Assembly (NCBI GenBank): GCA_038030265.1
Contig: CM075939.1
Location: 19,883,253 to 19,947,252 of the forward strand
Source of the DNA: Corythucha ciliata
Taxonomy: Eukaryota > Arthropoda > Insecta > Hemiptera > Tingidae
Direction: 5' to 3'
Length of the DNA stretch: 64,000 nt
In this document: positions 62,211 through 64,000 of the stretch, one piece after another
How positions within the stretch are numbered: the first letter of the stretch is position 1
Layout: every line of letters starts with the position of its first letter
Made by a program: the position numbers and the translations under genes
Notes under the pieces: generated by a model
The model's database searches: none
What the model saw: only the letters and a program-made list of their open reading frames with translations
Told to the model about the DNA's origin: nothing

Positions 62211-64000
62211 GTGAAGTGAAAACCATGAACGCCAAAAAGCTCGAACAACAAAAAATTAAAACAAAATGAAGCTCTAAATTATCTAATCACCAAAAGCTTG
62301 AACCTCAAAAAGCAACATGAGCGAAAAGATTAAGCTGTAACCGCAAAGTTTACTGACCTCAAAATGCTGTAACCCTCCCCCCCCCCTTGAAAAACTCGAA
62401 TCACAAAAAGCTGTAACCTCAAGGAGCCCTGACCATAAAAAGGTCTAACCATAAAAAAACTGAACCACAAAAACTTGAACCCCTAAAAGACTGCATCTTT
62501 AAGAAGCTGGAACAACAACAAGCTGTAACCACAAAAAGGTCTAACCTCAAAGGCTCTAACCACAGAACGCTCGAATAACACAAAGCAGCAGCCCCGAAAT
62601 GCTCTAAACACAAAGAGCTTCAACAACAGAAAGCTCGAACCGCAAAAACCTTGAACCAAAAATGCATTAACGAAAAAAAGCTTTCGGCACAAAAAAACAC
62701 TCAAGCAGAAAAAGCACTAGACCACAAAATGCTCTAACCAAAAAAGCTCTAACGAGGGGAGGCGGTTCGTCCCCACGTCGGTACGCCTTCTGCAACCTTC
62801 CAAACTACTTTACCAATTCTCAATCGTGTTTTCAGTAGTCATTTAATAAAAATAATAAAATCATCGACCAGTGGATATTGGTGCATTGGTAATGGTGCAT
62901 GTTGAAAGTTTCTTGTCAAAACCTTTCGACGCTCTCCAAGTTCCAATACTCGAGAAACATTGTCATTGAAAGAGCATCCCTATTCCCTATCGCAAGCTAG
63001 TACCCAATTTTGAAAGATGCTTGAGATACGTCATGCATGACGTACACTGATTATTCTTCCCTCCTCTTACATTAGGCATGACGCGTAAGCAAGCGTCAAC
63101 TGTCTGCGTTTTTATTTAAACCCAAAGATCGCTATAATCATTCACACAAGATTTTTTCTATTAAAATAATCTGTCTCTTTCATAATTGAAATTTTATGTT
63201 ACAGTGACTGAAAAGAAAATGGTCGAACTGGAAGACCTCAGCCCCCCGCTAACTCAAAATAGGTGGACAAATGGAAGCTTGGACGCTCCATCACCTAAAT
63301 ACTTGGAAATGCTCTACGCCGATGAGCTTGGAGTGAACGTTGCGACGACCGAGTCAAAGTCCCTAATCAAAGGACGTCTGACTGGGAAATATGTCGCGTC
63401 TCCGATTGATTCTAAATTCCCTCTTCTTCTGACGAATGAAGGCTTGAACCCTCCTGAAGAGTTTAAATCGTTTTCAGGGCTAGCTTGGATCGACGTGGAC
63501 GTCGACTGTAATATACAGTACGAAGTAGGTAATTTCCGATCTTTGTTTTGAGGATTGTTTAAATTCATGGATCAATCGAGAAATCAAATTGTTGATTATG
63601 AACGTAGGTAGAACTTTCTAAAGTCGGAGACTACTCACTGTACGTATCCCACATGCCGATGAACATACCTGGAGCTCCGGTGATGCGAAAACTACTTGAT
63701 GTGGGTGGTTCTCGAATCGAGGGAACTTATCTGGGGCCTTTACCTCACGAATTACAGCAGTTAGCGACTGGATATGTTAGAGTGGAAATACAACACTCAG
63801 CTGGACAGCTTTTACTTCGAGCACTGTGGCCAGAGGTCTGTGTGGCTTTCTTTACCACTTTTCTATACAATCTTGGGCTTTCGAACAGTTGTTTTATTTC
63901 ATTTTCATCACTGAACAGATAGAAGTGCCAGAATCTTGCTTGTCCAATAACATTCCTTCGTATGATTTCATCGAACCTCTTCAAAGTCCGCTTGCCGACT
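14098..64000 (+). CDS. sog: Short gastrulation / Chordin homologue, 5' part (join of 11 exons, continues past the window)
   Basis: Secreted BMP antagonist. Sog/Chordin binds Dpp/BMP ligands outside the cell through its VWC domains, shuttles them with Tsg and is cut by Tolloid proteases to pattern the dorsoventral axis. The spliced product here is 636 codons plus one base. It has a signal peptide (1-20), VWC1 (about 41-113, ten cysteines including CIKCQC and CCKVC), an acidic linker (114-141, SVDDDDAS) and four CHRD domains (about 142-241, 243-350, 360-460 and 465-610). All ten introns are GT-AG and all exon phases agree. Candidate N-glycosylation sites are N199 (NAT) and N449 (NGS). Chordins continue with three more VWC domains, expected just right of the window. 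The ATG at 14098 is the first in the leader, has A at -3 and opens a clear signal peptide. Confidence 0.93.
14216..16935 (+). other. sog: sog intron 1, proximal part
   Basis: Mostly unique-looking sequence with pyrimidine-rich patches (14460-14540, 16080-16120). Short open frames on both strands show no family resemblance. Regulatory elements are possible but none is recognisable. Confidence 0.4.
16936..17082. mobile_element. 147-bp inverted-repeat element (MITE-like)
   Basis: The ~42-bp arms CCTATTTCATAATTCGGGCA ... and ... TGAATTATGAAATAGG are near-perfect complements around a ~60-bp loop. Confidence 0.75.
17364..18160. repeat. Degenerate array, 'AACTTGCAATTTCGC' dialect
   Basis: Phrases such as CCCAAAACTTGCAATTT, CTTGCAATTTCGC and TATTTAGCCCC recur every ~30-45 bp. 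The dialect recurs at 37500-38880 in intron 2. Confidence 0.7.
18343..18720. repeat. Poly-T and (GAAA)n microsatellites
   Basis: A 29-base T run at 18471-18499 and an (AAAG)n run at 18692-18720 within otherwise unremarkable intron sequence. Confidence 0.8.
18790..19290 (+). repeat. Degenerate array, 'ACCACAGCAAAGCTCCA' dialect
   Basis: AACCACAGCAAAGGTCC-type units recur every ~17-20 bp with variation. The 144-codon open frame through it is a by-product of the repeat. The dialect recurs at 28430-28630, and a related CACAAAAAGCTCTAACC form lies at 61980-62760. Confidence 0.75.
19480..20030. repeat. Degenerate array, 'AAATTGG...GAGCCAA' dialect
   Basis: TGAGCCAAC, CGAAATTNGTTTTTTAATGA and similar phrases recur irregularly every ~35-50 bp, as at 6590-7145. 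Confidence 0.6.
20031..22829 (+). other. sog: sog intron 1, unannotated stretch
   Basis: AT-rich sequence with short unrelated open frames. No element boundary, RNA gene or conserved coding segment was recognised. Confidence 0.4.
22830..22983. mobile_element. 154-bp inverted-repeat element (MITE-like)
   Basis: The arms AAAGGCCTTGCTACAC/AACGCGAACTACCGCGCGGA and the complement of GCGCGGCAGTTCGCGTTTGG/TGTGGATGGGCCTT pair over ~45 bp each, then pair again near the centre (GATAACGTGGG/CCCCGTTACCA). A solo end lies at 6184. Confidence 0.75.
23121..23212. repeat. Short hairpin (92 bp)
   Basis: GTGAAACACGTGAGACGAGA at 23121 pairs with TCTCGTCTCACACATGTTTC ending near 23212. It lies immediately left of the giant foldback. 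Confidence 0.65.
23221..25253. mobile_element. Giant foldback, ~1-kb inverted arms, in sog intron 1
   Basis: The left arm 23221-24272 is the diverged reverse complement of 24296-25253, with a short central loop near 24275-24298. Paired landmarks include TTAGGCCAGTCAATATA with TATATTGACTGGTCTAA, CAGTATACATTGTTGAAG with its partner near 25015, and GGCACTCAAAATGGGCC at 24356 with its partner near 24210. By eye the arms agree over most of their length with scattered substitutions and indels. No open frame resembles a transposase. Confidence 0.85.
25254..25889 (+). other. sog: sog intron 1, low-complexity stretch
   Basis: Contains a C run at 25262-25277 and a (TTTG)n microsatellite at about 25443-25466. 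No gene recognised. Confidence 0.5.
25890..26912 (+). repeat. Degenerate ~30-bp array element with GC-rich terminus
   Basis: Units GCTAATTCACGGCTTAAAAT, GTGAAAAAGTC and similar run to about 26720. A ~130-bp segment with a small hairpin (TACACCGACATGTGTCGGTG) follows, then the terminus GGGGGCCTCATTGAGATTTC plus CGCCCCGGGC (26875-26905). It is organised like 12840-13150. Confidence 0.65.
26913..28099 (+). other. sog: sog intron 1, short locally repeated stretch
   Basis: AGCTCCAAAATTCCTG at 27302 and AGCTCCAAAAACCCTG at 27382, and CGTCCCAAATT at 27219 and 27466, suggest a small diverged duplication. TAGGATGC/GTAGGATCC motifs cluster at 27608-28030. No gene recognised. Confidence 0.4.
28100..29000 (+). 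repeat. Mixed arrays: GGCTAAAATTGAG dialect, CCACAGCAAAG dialect, then GGCTAAAATTGAG again
   Basis: Bases 28100-28430 and 28830-29000 hold GCGGCTAAAATTGGGGAAAA-type units. Bases 28430-28630 hold CAACCACAGCAAAGGTCC-type units. The landmark GGAGGCAACTTCGTGA occurs at the junction (28410-28425). Confidence 0.65.
29001..31220 (+). other. sog: sog intron 1, distal part
   Basis: No gene or clear element. A G run lies near 29868, and a GA-rich tract at 30655-30710 resembles the promoter-proximal tract. The acceptor TTTATGTGTTGCAG ends at 31220. Confidence 0.4.
31221..31324 (+). CDS. sog: sog exon 2: first half of VWC1
   Basis: Encodes residues 40-74: ECQLGREYKELGSTWFADLG, then ...CIKCQCIA. C41, C67, C70 and C72 and the conserved W54 are the N-terminal VWC signature. 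The exon begins in phase 1 and ends in phase 0 at donor GCG|GTGAGT. Confidence 0.95.
31325..33034 (+). other. sog: sog intron 2, proximal part
   Basis: Contains a (GA)n microsatellite at 31994-32014 and a C run near 31840. No gene or element recognised. Confidence 0.45.
33035..33163. mobile_element. ~130-bp inverted-repeat element
   Basis: AAGCTCGGTACACACTATGC/ATTTTTGAA pairs with the complement of AAAAATGCCCAGTGTGCACC/GTGCTT. The loop holds an A run at about 33079-33095. Confidence 0.65.
33190..33660 (-). repeat. Degenerate ~30-bp array, reverse orientation
   Basis: CTCAATTTTAGCCGCGAATT-type units, the reverse complement of the GGCTAAAATTGAG dialect, run with gaps. The array is interrupted by the hAT-like MITE at 33671-33880 and resumes briefly after it. 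Confidence 0.7.
33671..33880. mobile_element. hAT-like MITE (210 bp) with 8-bp target duplication
   Basis: The element begins CAGGGGGATACCTAGA. It ends in a sequence whose complement reads CCGTGGCGTACCCTGA, an imperfect terminal inverted repeat related to the CAGTGGCGTA ends common in animal hAT elements. ATTGTAAC flanks both sides (33663-33670 and 33881-33888), the 8-bp duplication expected of hAT insertion. Internal palindromes include GAAGGGCATTGCCCTTC. No coding capacity. Confidence 0.8.
34017..34086. repeat. 70-bp hairpin with nested stem
   Basis: TTCTCATACTAGGAG pairs with CTCCTAGTATGAGAG, flanked by AGGGCC and GGGGCC. The loop contains CCGACGCGCGAGTCGG, itself a stem. Confidence 0.75.
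34087..35139 (+). other. sog: sog intron 2, AT-rich stretch
   Basis: Bases 34845-34940 are almost pure A/T with many TATTATA repeats. C-rich tracts lie at 34555-34580. No gene recognised. Confidence 0.45.
35140..37230. mobile_element. Large foldback in sog intron 2 with a second inverted repeat in its spacer
   Basis: Arm 35140-35613 (GAAGTAACATAAAAAATAAA ... GAGTTACTTCCTC) is the diverged reverse complement of 36784-37230 (GGAGGAAGTAACACATTTTC ... TTTTTTATGTTACT). Paired inner landmarks include CTATTGGGTTGCGGGA and AACGGCCG. Inside the 1.17-kb spacer, 36446-36530 (TCATATGGAAAACCAAGTCA ... TTTTTGCTCCC) pairs with 36708-36783. No transposase frame recognised. Confidence 0.8.
37500..38880. repeat. 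Degenerate array, 'AACTTGCAATTTCGC' dialect, with a 43-base A run
   Basis: CCAAAACTTGCGATTTCGCC, GAAACTTGCAATTT and similar phrases recur as at 17364-18160. An uninterrupted run of 43 A lies at 38304-38346. Confidence 0.7.
39051..39183 (+). CDS. sog: sog exon 3: second half of VWC1
   Basis: Encodes residues 75-118 plus one base: VQKKRRVVGKVHCKN, then C94, C99 and GKCCKVCPQENH. It completes the ten-cysteine VWC domain, which ends at C113. The acceptor is TTTCTTTACAG and the donor CAC A|GTAAG, phase 1. Confidence 0.95.
39184..40663 (+). other. sog: sog intron 3, proximal part
   Basis: No gene or repeat family recognised. Short open frames on the minus strand have no domain. Confidence 0.4.
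40664..40814. mobile_element. Diverged relative of the 1583-2155 hairpin element
   Basis: Bases 40721-40814 (TTTACATTAATGTTTGCA ... AAACGCACACTAAG) align with the right arm at 1886-1975, sharing CTTATCCCA and AATAAGTGCATTG. The left end (CTAAGGGTGGGTTTATCAAT) mirrors it, so it is a shortened inverted-repeat derivative. Confidence 0.65.
40815..42819 (+). other. sog: sog intron 3, unannotated stretch
   Basis: Unremarkable sequence with an A/C-rich low-complexity run at 41210-41256. No gene recognised. Confidence 0.4.
42820..43215. repeat. Degenerate array, 'TTTCGTGGCTATTCATCC' dialect
   Basis: AATTTCGTGGCTATT, CGTGGCTCACTATTC and ATTTCACGGCTATTTATTCC phrases recur every ~30-45 bp up to about 43205. 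A CCAGTGGCGG motif follows at 43213. Confidence 0.6.
43330..44060. repeat. Degenerate array, 'GGCTAAACTGACGATTCGC' dialect
   Basis: AAATGGCTAAACTGACGATT and CGCGCCCTAAAAATGGC-type units recur every ~25-35 bp, with a 26-base A run at 43789-43814. The dialect recurs at 45880-46120. Confidence 0.7.
44081..45797. mobile_element. Composite inverted-repeat element with an internal foldback
   Basis: The outer ends GGCGGCCAACTTACCACTTT and AAAAGTGGTAAGATGGCCGC are complementary. Inside, 44091-44340 is the diverged reverse complement of 44551-44815. Landmarks are CATTTATCAGATAAGCACTG / CAGTGCTTATCTGATAAATA and CTAACTGGGT / ACCCAGTTAG. The conserved 26-bp AGTGCATTTTTT motif sits at the right end (45750-45775). 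No recognised protein. Confidence 0.6.
45820..46120. repeat. Degenerate array, 'AACTGACGGTTCGCGCC' dialect
   Basis: Same phrases as 43330-44060: GGCTAAACTGACGATTCG, GCGCTCTAAAAATGGCC. Confidence 0.65.
46158..46352. repeat. ~195-bp inverted repeat
   Basis: AATTGAGCCCACGCGTGGGT/CACCCAAG pairs with CTTGGGTGACCAACGCGTGG/GCTCAATTTG. The loop is A/C-rich low complexity (46205-46275). Confidence 0.75.
46357..46597. mobile_element. 241-bp near-perfect hairpin element
   Basis: The arms TAGGTCAATTCAGACTACTC ... and ... GAGTAGTCTGTATTGACCTT pair over ~110 bp each. The 17-bp segment GGACGTGACGTGGGAAC occurs twice in the left arm (46378-46394 and 46460-46476). Only about 5 bp separates it from the previous inverted repeat. 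Confidence 0.8.
46890..47650. repeat. Degenerate array, 'AACTGTCAATTTCGTCCT' dialect
   Basis: AAACTGTCAATTTCGTCCTA-type units recur every ~20-25 bp, the shortest period in the window. Confidence 0.75.
47940..48745. repeat. Degenerate array, 'GCGAAATTGGGTT / GGATTTGGCTCATT' dialect
   Basis: Phrases such as CTGCGAAATTGGGTTCTG and GACGGATTTGGCTCATT recur irregularly until just before sog exon 4. Confidence 0.55.
48778..48843 (+). CDS. sog: sog exon 4: acidic linker
   Basis: Encodes residues 119-140 plus one base: NLEIQQDVGPPQSV, then DDDDASLK. This short linker joins VWC1 to the first CHRD domain. The acceptor is TTTTTTGTTGCAG and the donor AAA T|GTTAGT, phase 1 at both ends. In chordins the Tolloid cleavage sites lie in such linkers and place an aspartate after the cut; SV|DDDD is a candidate by analogy only. 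Confidence 0.85.
48957..49102 (+). CDS. sog: sog exon 5: start of CHRD domain 1
   Basis: Encodes residues 141-189, including ATGRYSFHKRSLFYSFYATS, TIQFLDASGNILEEQ. This is the conserved opening of a chordin CHRD domain. The acceptor follows an 18-base T run and TTCATCTTCCAG. The donor is CAG|GTAAAT, phase 0. Confidence 0.93.
49103..50025 (+). other. sog: sog intron 5
   Basis: 923 bp, with a (TA)n microsatellite at 49317-49330. No repeat family or gene recognised. Confidence 0.5.
50026..50183 (+). CDS. sog: sog exon 6: end of CHRD domain 1
   Basis: Encodes residues 190-241 plus two bases: LYQNATNKICGVWRRIPREY, then REEKLSVGLIWPN and SGQITR. N199 is a candidate N-glycosylation site. The acceptor is TTCCTTTTTTAG and the donor ACA AG|GTTCGT, phase 2. 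Confidence 0.93.
50288..50510 (+). CDS. sog: sog exon 7: CHRD domain 2
   Basis: Encodes residues 242-316: RTLQTEMYSSLLVSD, GLAGTAIVSVST, IHVTVVFAGPLF and MATSDGETVVMDE. The upstream intron is only 104 bp. The donor is GAA|GTAAGT, phase 0. Confidence 0.95.
50830..52359 (-). repeat. Array element, reverse orientation, with GC-rich terminus at its left
   Basis: Begins with CCAACACCCACCAAGGCCCG and GGGCGGATATATCTATGAGG CCCC (50840-50886). Units of CTCAATTTTAGCCGCGAATT type follow from 51270 on. A 43-base A run lies at 51999-52041 and an exact tandem CGCGAAAAATCTCTTAATTTT pair at 51315-51360. The Gypsy element is inserted at its right side. Confidence 0.7.
52360..52470 (+). repeat. Gypsy 5' LTR
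   Basis: Starts TATTGTATCC and ends CGACCACAA. It is unusually short for a Gypsy LTR. Confidence 0.88.
52496..53630 (+). pseudogene. Gypsy gag, frameshifted
   Basis: Starts MDAEQFAQFMNLQTSLIERL 25 bp after the LTR. A one-base loss in an A run near 52728 shifts the frame, a 5-bp tandem duplication (AGTTC) near 53035 shifts it again, and a further one-base loss lies near 53107. A CCHC knuckle CLRCGRNNHIAANC is encoded at 53309-53350. A second knuckle (KCHKPGHVDKVC) has lost its middle cysteine. As assembled no single gag protein can be made. Confidence 0.8.
53535..54761 (+). pseudogene. Gypsy protease and reverse transcriptase, frameshifted
   Basis: The protease active site is FEVDTGAGF (53629-53655), and its C-terminal ILGRTW motif (near 53846) lies in another frame after a base loss near 53716. 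The RT fingers and palm follow: EAAGIISKADVSDWGSPLVV, GGVRLCVDYK and PIPRVNSIF. A frameshift then falls in the T run at 54310-54319. It continues with SLDLFKAYLHVPV, FGVKTAPSEF and the catalytic FFDDIIVHG (54507-54533). Another single-base loss near 54745 separates it from the RNase H frame. Confidence 0.85.
54749..56758 (+). CDS. Gypsy pol C-terminal half: RT connection, RNase H and integrase (669 codons, intact frame)
   Basis: The open frame begins in the RT thumb (YYARFIPHFSTLTAPLRRLL). RNase H spans about residues 60-190 with LACDASSEG, REALAII and VTDNSPL carrying acidic catalytic residues. The integrase has an HHCC zinc site (HRTHIG ... CQAC). Its core holds D in HIDYAGPF, D in VTDNASVF and E in NGLAEKTVQTL. 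The C-terminus includes GDRVQVHYYLNKKRHWKLG, typical of Gypsy integrase tails. It normally forms part of one Pol polyprotein, so the start here is not a real initiation site; it only marks the open frame after the last frameshift. Confidence 0.92.
   Translation: MGMVTYYARFIPHFSTLTAPLRRLLQKNAPFQWTQECEELFNNLKKEISSDQVLTPFDPDLPVVLACDASSEGIAGVLSHIIEGYERPVAFTSRALTPAEKNYSQLDREALAIICSVGYFHQYLFARPFKLVTDNSPLVRIFHQHSKIPPMTSARLQRYAAFLSAYNYDVIFKKGVDNSNVDCLSRAPISSCTFPDSSINLEVHQICLAAVNQITTSSLTYKSLRQETEKDGELSKIIRELQQNDKSDLEFIINDGILFQGERVVVPNSLQRAVLNELHRTHIGITKMKQLARRHVYWKAIDRDIERLVRECQACTSVRSNPPKPPLHPWEEPEENWQRLHIDYAGPFQGQYFLIVVDARSKWVEILQTSSPPTTLSTIDLLQEIFARFGFPGVKVTDNASVFTSSEFHTFCEESGIFQKLIAPGHPSTNGLAEKTVQTLKHRLASMSGERLSIRRKVRDILFRYRATPLGNNKTPAEQFLNQNIRTKLDALKPIPLIKDTTHTKSEAPFRRCRKFTIGDRVQVHYYLNKKRHWKLGTVVNKFGGLHYQIKLDSGYMLKRHIDQIRRTDIVEPPSLVQCKKKDTTQHRTPTCTNYPLGDLMQFSNSQPQSIHHSIPPSAMDITNSNETVFSPDMGLHHEIPINSPERPQLRRSCRIRRTPSYLSDYVLD
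56792..56902 (+). repeat. Gypsy 3' LTR
   Basis: Identical to the 5' LTR except at two positions (C for T, T for C). Confidence 0.88.
56940..58330 (+). repeat. Degenerate ~30-bp array, plus orientation
   Basis: GGCTAAAATTGAG dialect. Bases 57360-58080 follow the same order of irregular units as 11180-12080, including GCGCAGCTAAAATTAAGAAA, TCTGAGG/TCTGACG, AATGGCAAATTCATG and GCTAATGCGGTGG. The two arrays are therefore diverged copies of one longer element. Confidence 0.75.
58380..59215 (-). repeat. Degenerate ~30-bp array, reverse orientation
   Basis: CTCAATTTTAGCCGCGAATT-type units. CTCATTTATGCATGTGAAT followed by a GTTGCCTTNAGAAACCACGG-like landmark occurs twice (about 58441 and 58808). 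Its right end (GCGTATTTTCTCC, CCTTCAGATATCCTCGAG) matches 61745-61795. It faces the previous array head to head. Confidence 0.7.
59216..60110 (+). other. sog: sog intron 7, distal part
   Basis: C/G-rich patches near 59230-59300, then ordinary sequence. No gene recognised. The intron ends at TTTTTTTGCTTTCAG (60110). Confidence 0.45.
60111..60441 (+). CDS. sog: sog exon 8: end of CHRD domain 2 and CHRD domain 3
   Basis: Encodes residues 317-426 plus one base: IIKIEKVSSDLNVIER, RNKLNLELKSKMSLRSIAGT and LPSGLAWFYVDRNGRLDYHV. The donor is CTT G|GTAAG, phase 1. No exon needs to be missing between exons 7 and 8, since the phases agree and VVMDE joins IIKIEK as expected for a CHRD strand. Confidence 0.95.
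60442..60664 (+). other. sog: sog intron 8, start
   Basis: Short unremarkable sequence before the array element. Confidence 0.4.
60665..61800 (-). repeat. Array element, reverse orientation, both ends visible
   Basis: The left end reads CCAGTGGTGGACCTACACAG, then CCCGGGGCAGAAATATCTA and AGGCCCCTTAG (60671-60728). CTCAATTTTAGCCGCGAATT-type units follow from 60770 to 61640. The right end (61680-61800) matches 58960-59143. This is the best-delimited copy of the element, about 1.1 kb. Confidence 0.7.
61980..62760 (+). repeat. Degenerate array, 'ACCACAAAAAGCTCTAACC' dialect
   Basis: AACCACAAAAAGCTGTAACC-type units recur every ~18-22 bp, as a variant of the array at 18790-19290. It includes A and C runs (62180-62210, 62378-62387). 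Confidence 0.75.
62761..63204 (+). other. sog: sog intron 8, end
   Basis: Ordinary sequence. CTTGAGATACGTCATGCATG and ATGACGTAC at 63019-63050 form a small palindromic patch. The intron ends at AATTTTATGTTACAG (63204). Confidence 0.45.
63205..63524 (+). CDS. sog: sog exon 9: CHRD domains 3-4
   Basis: Encodes residues 427-533: VTEKKMVELEDLSPP, LEMLYADELGVNVATT, LIKGRLTGKYVASP and FSGLAWIDVDVDCNIQYE. N449 (NGS) is a candidate glycosylation site. The donor is GAA|GTAGGT, phase 0. Confidence 0.95.
63608..63835 (+). CDS. sog: sog exon 10: CHRD domain 4
   Basis: Encodes residues 534-609: VELSKVGDYSLYVSHMPM, KLLDVGGSRIEGTYLGP and HSAGQLLLRALWPE. It is preceded by an 83-bp intron whose acceptor (GAACGTAG) has a weak pyrimidine tract, but frame and phase fit. 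The donor GAG|GTCTGT is weak. Confidence 0.9.
63919..64000 (+). CDS. sog: sog exon 11 (partial at window edge)
   Basis: Encodes residues 610-636 and beyond: IEVPESCLSNNIPSYDFIEP, LQSPLAD. This is the segment between the last CHRD domain and VWC2 in chordins. The acceptor is CACTGAACAG after an 83-bp intron. The exon runs off the window. Confidence 0.88.
   Translation, partial: MEVPESCLSNNIPSYDFIEPLQSPLAD

Overview
This is a eukaryotic, almost certainly arthropod, genomic window. The reasons are a spliced gene with GT/AG introns, Gypsy, BEL/Pao and mariner-like transposon remnants, a TCAGT-type initiator and many foldback elements. The species cannot be fixed from the sequence; an insect or crustacean with a repeat-rich genome fits.

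The one host gene is the 5' two thirds of short gastrulation (sog, the arthropod Chordin), on the plus strand from the ATG at 14098 and running off the right edge. I resolve 11 exons with compatible splice phases: 14098-14215, 31221-31324, 39051-39183, 48778-48843, 48957-49102, 50026-50183, 50288-50510, 60111-60441, 63205-63524, 63608-63835 and 63919 to beyond 64000. They encode about 636 residues: signal peptide, first von Willebrand C (VWC) domain, acidic linker and four CHRD domains. The window ends just before the expected VWC2. Introns range from 83 bp to 17 kb, and the four longest (17.0, 9.6, 9.6 and 7.7 kb) are packed with repeats.

Layout: 1-2155 holds two foldback elements, one with a mariner-like transposase fragment in its loop. 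2156-13900 is upstream intergenic DNA with two tRNA-like repeats, a broken BEL/Pao pol and a 2.6-kb field of degenerate ~30-bp arrays. 13900-14097 is the likely promoter and 5' UTR. Intron 1 (14216-31220) carries several arrays, small inverted-repeat elements and a 2-kb giant hairpin. Intron 2 (31325-39050) carries a hAT-like MITE and a second large foldback. Intron 3 (39184-48777) holds three array families and several foldbacks. Intron 7 (50511-60110) contains an array element and a young Gypsy LTR retrotransposon (52360-56902). Intron 8 (60442-63204) has two more arrays.

The most unusual features are the arrays and the foldbacks. The arrays are long, irregular ~20-32-bp repeats in at least six sequence 'dialects'. 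Some end at a shared CCGCCCCGGGCC-type terminus, so they look like dispersed elements built of internal repeats rather than ordinary satellites. The foldbacks include two inside sog introns that would be transcribed as long double-stranded RNA.
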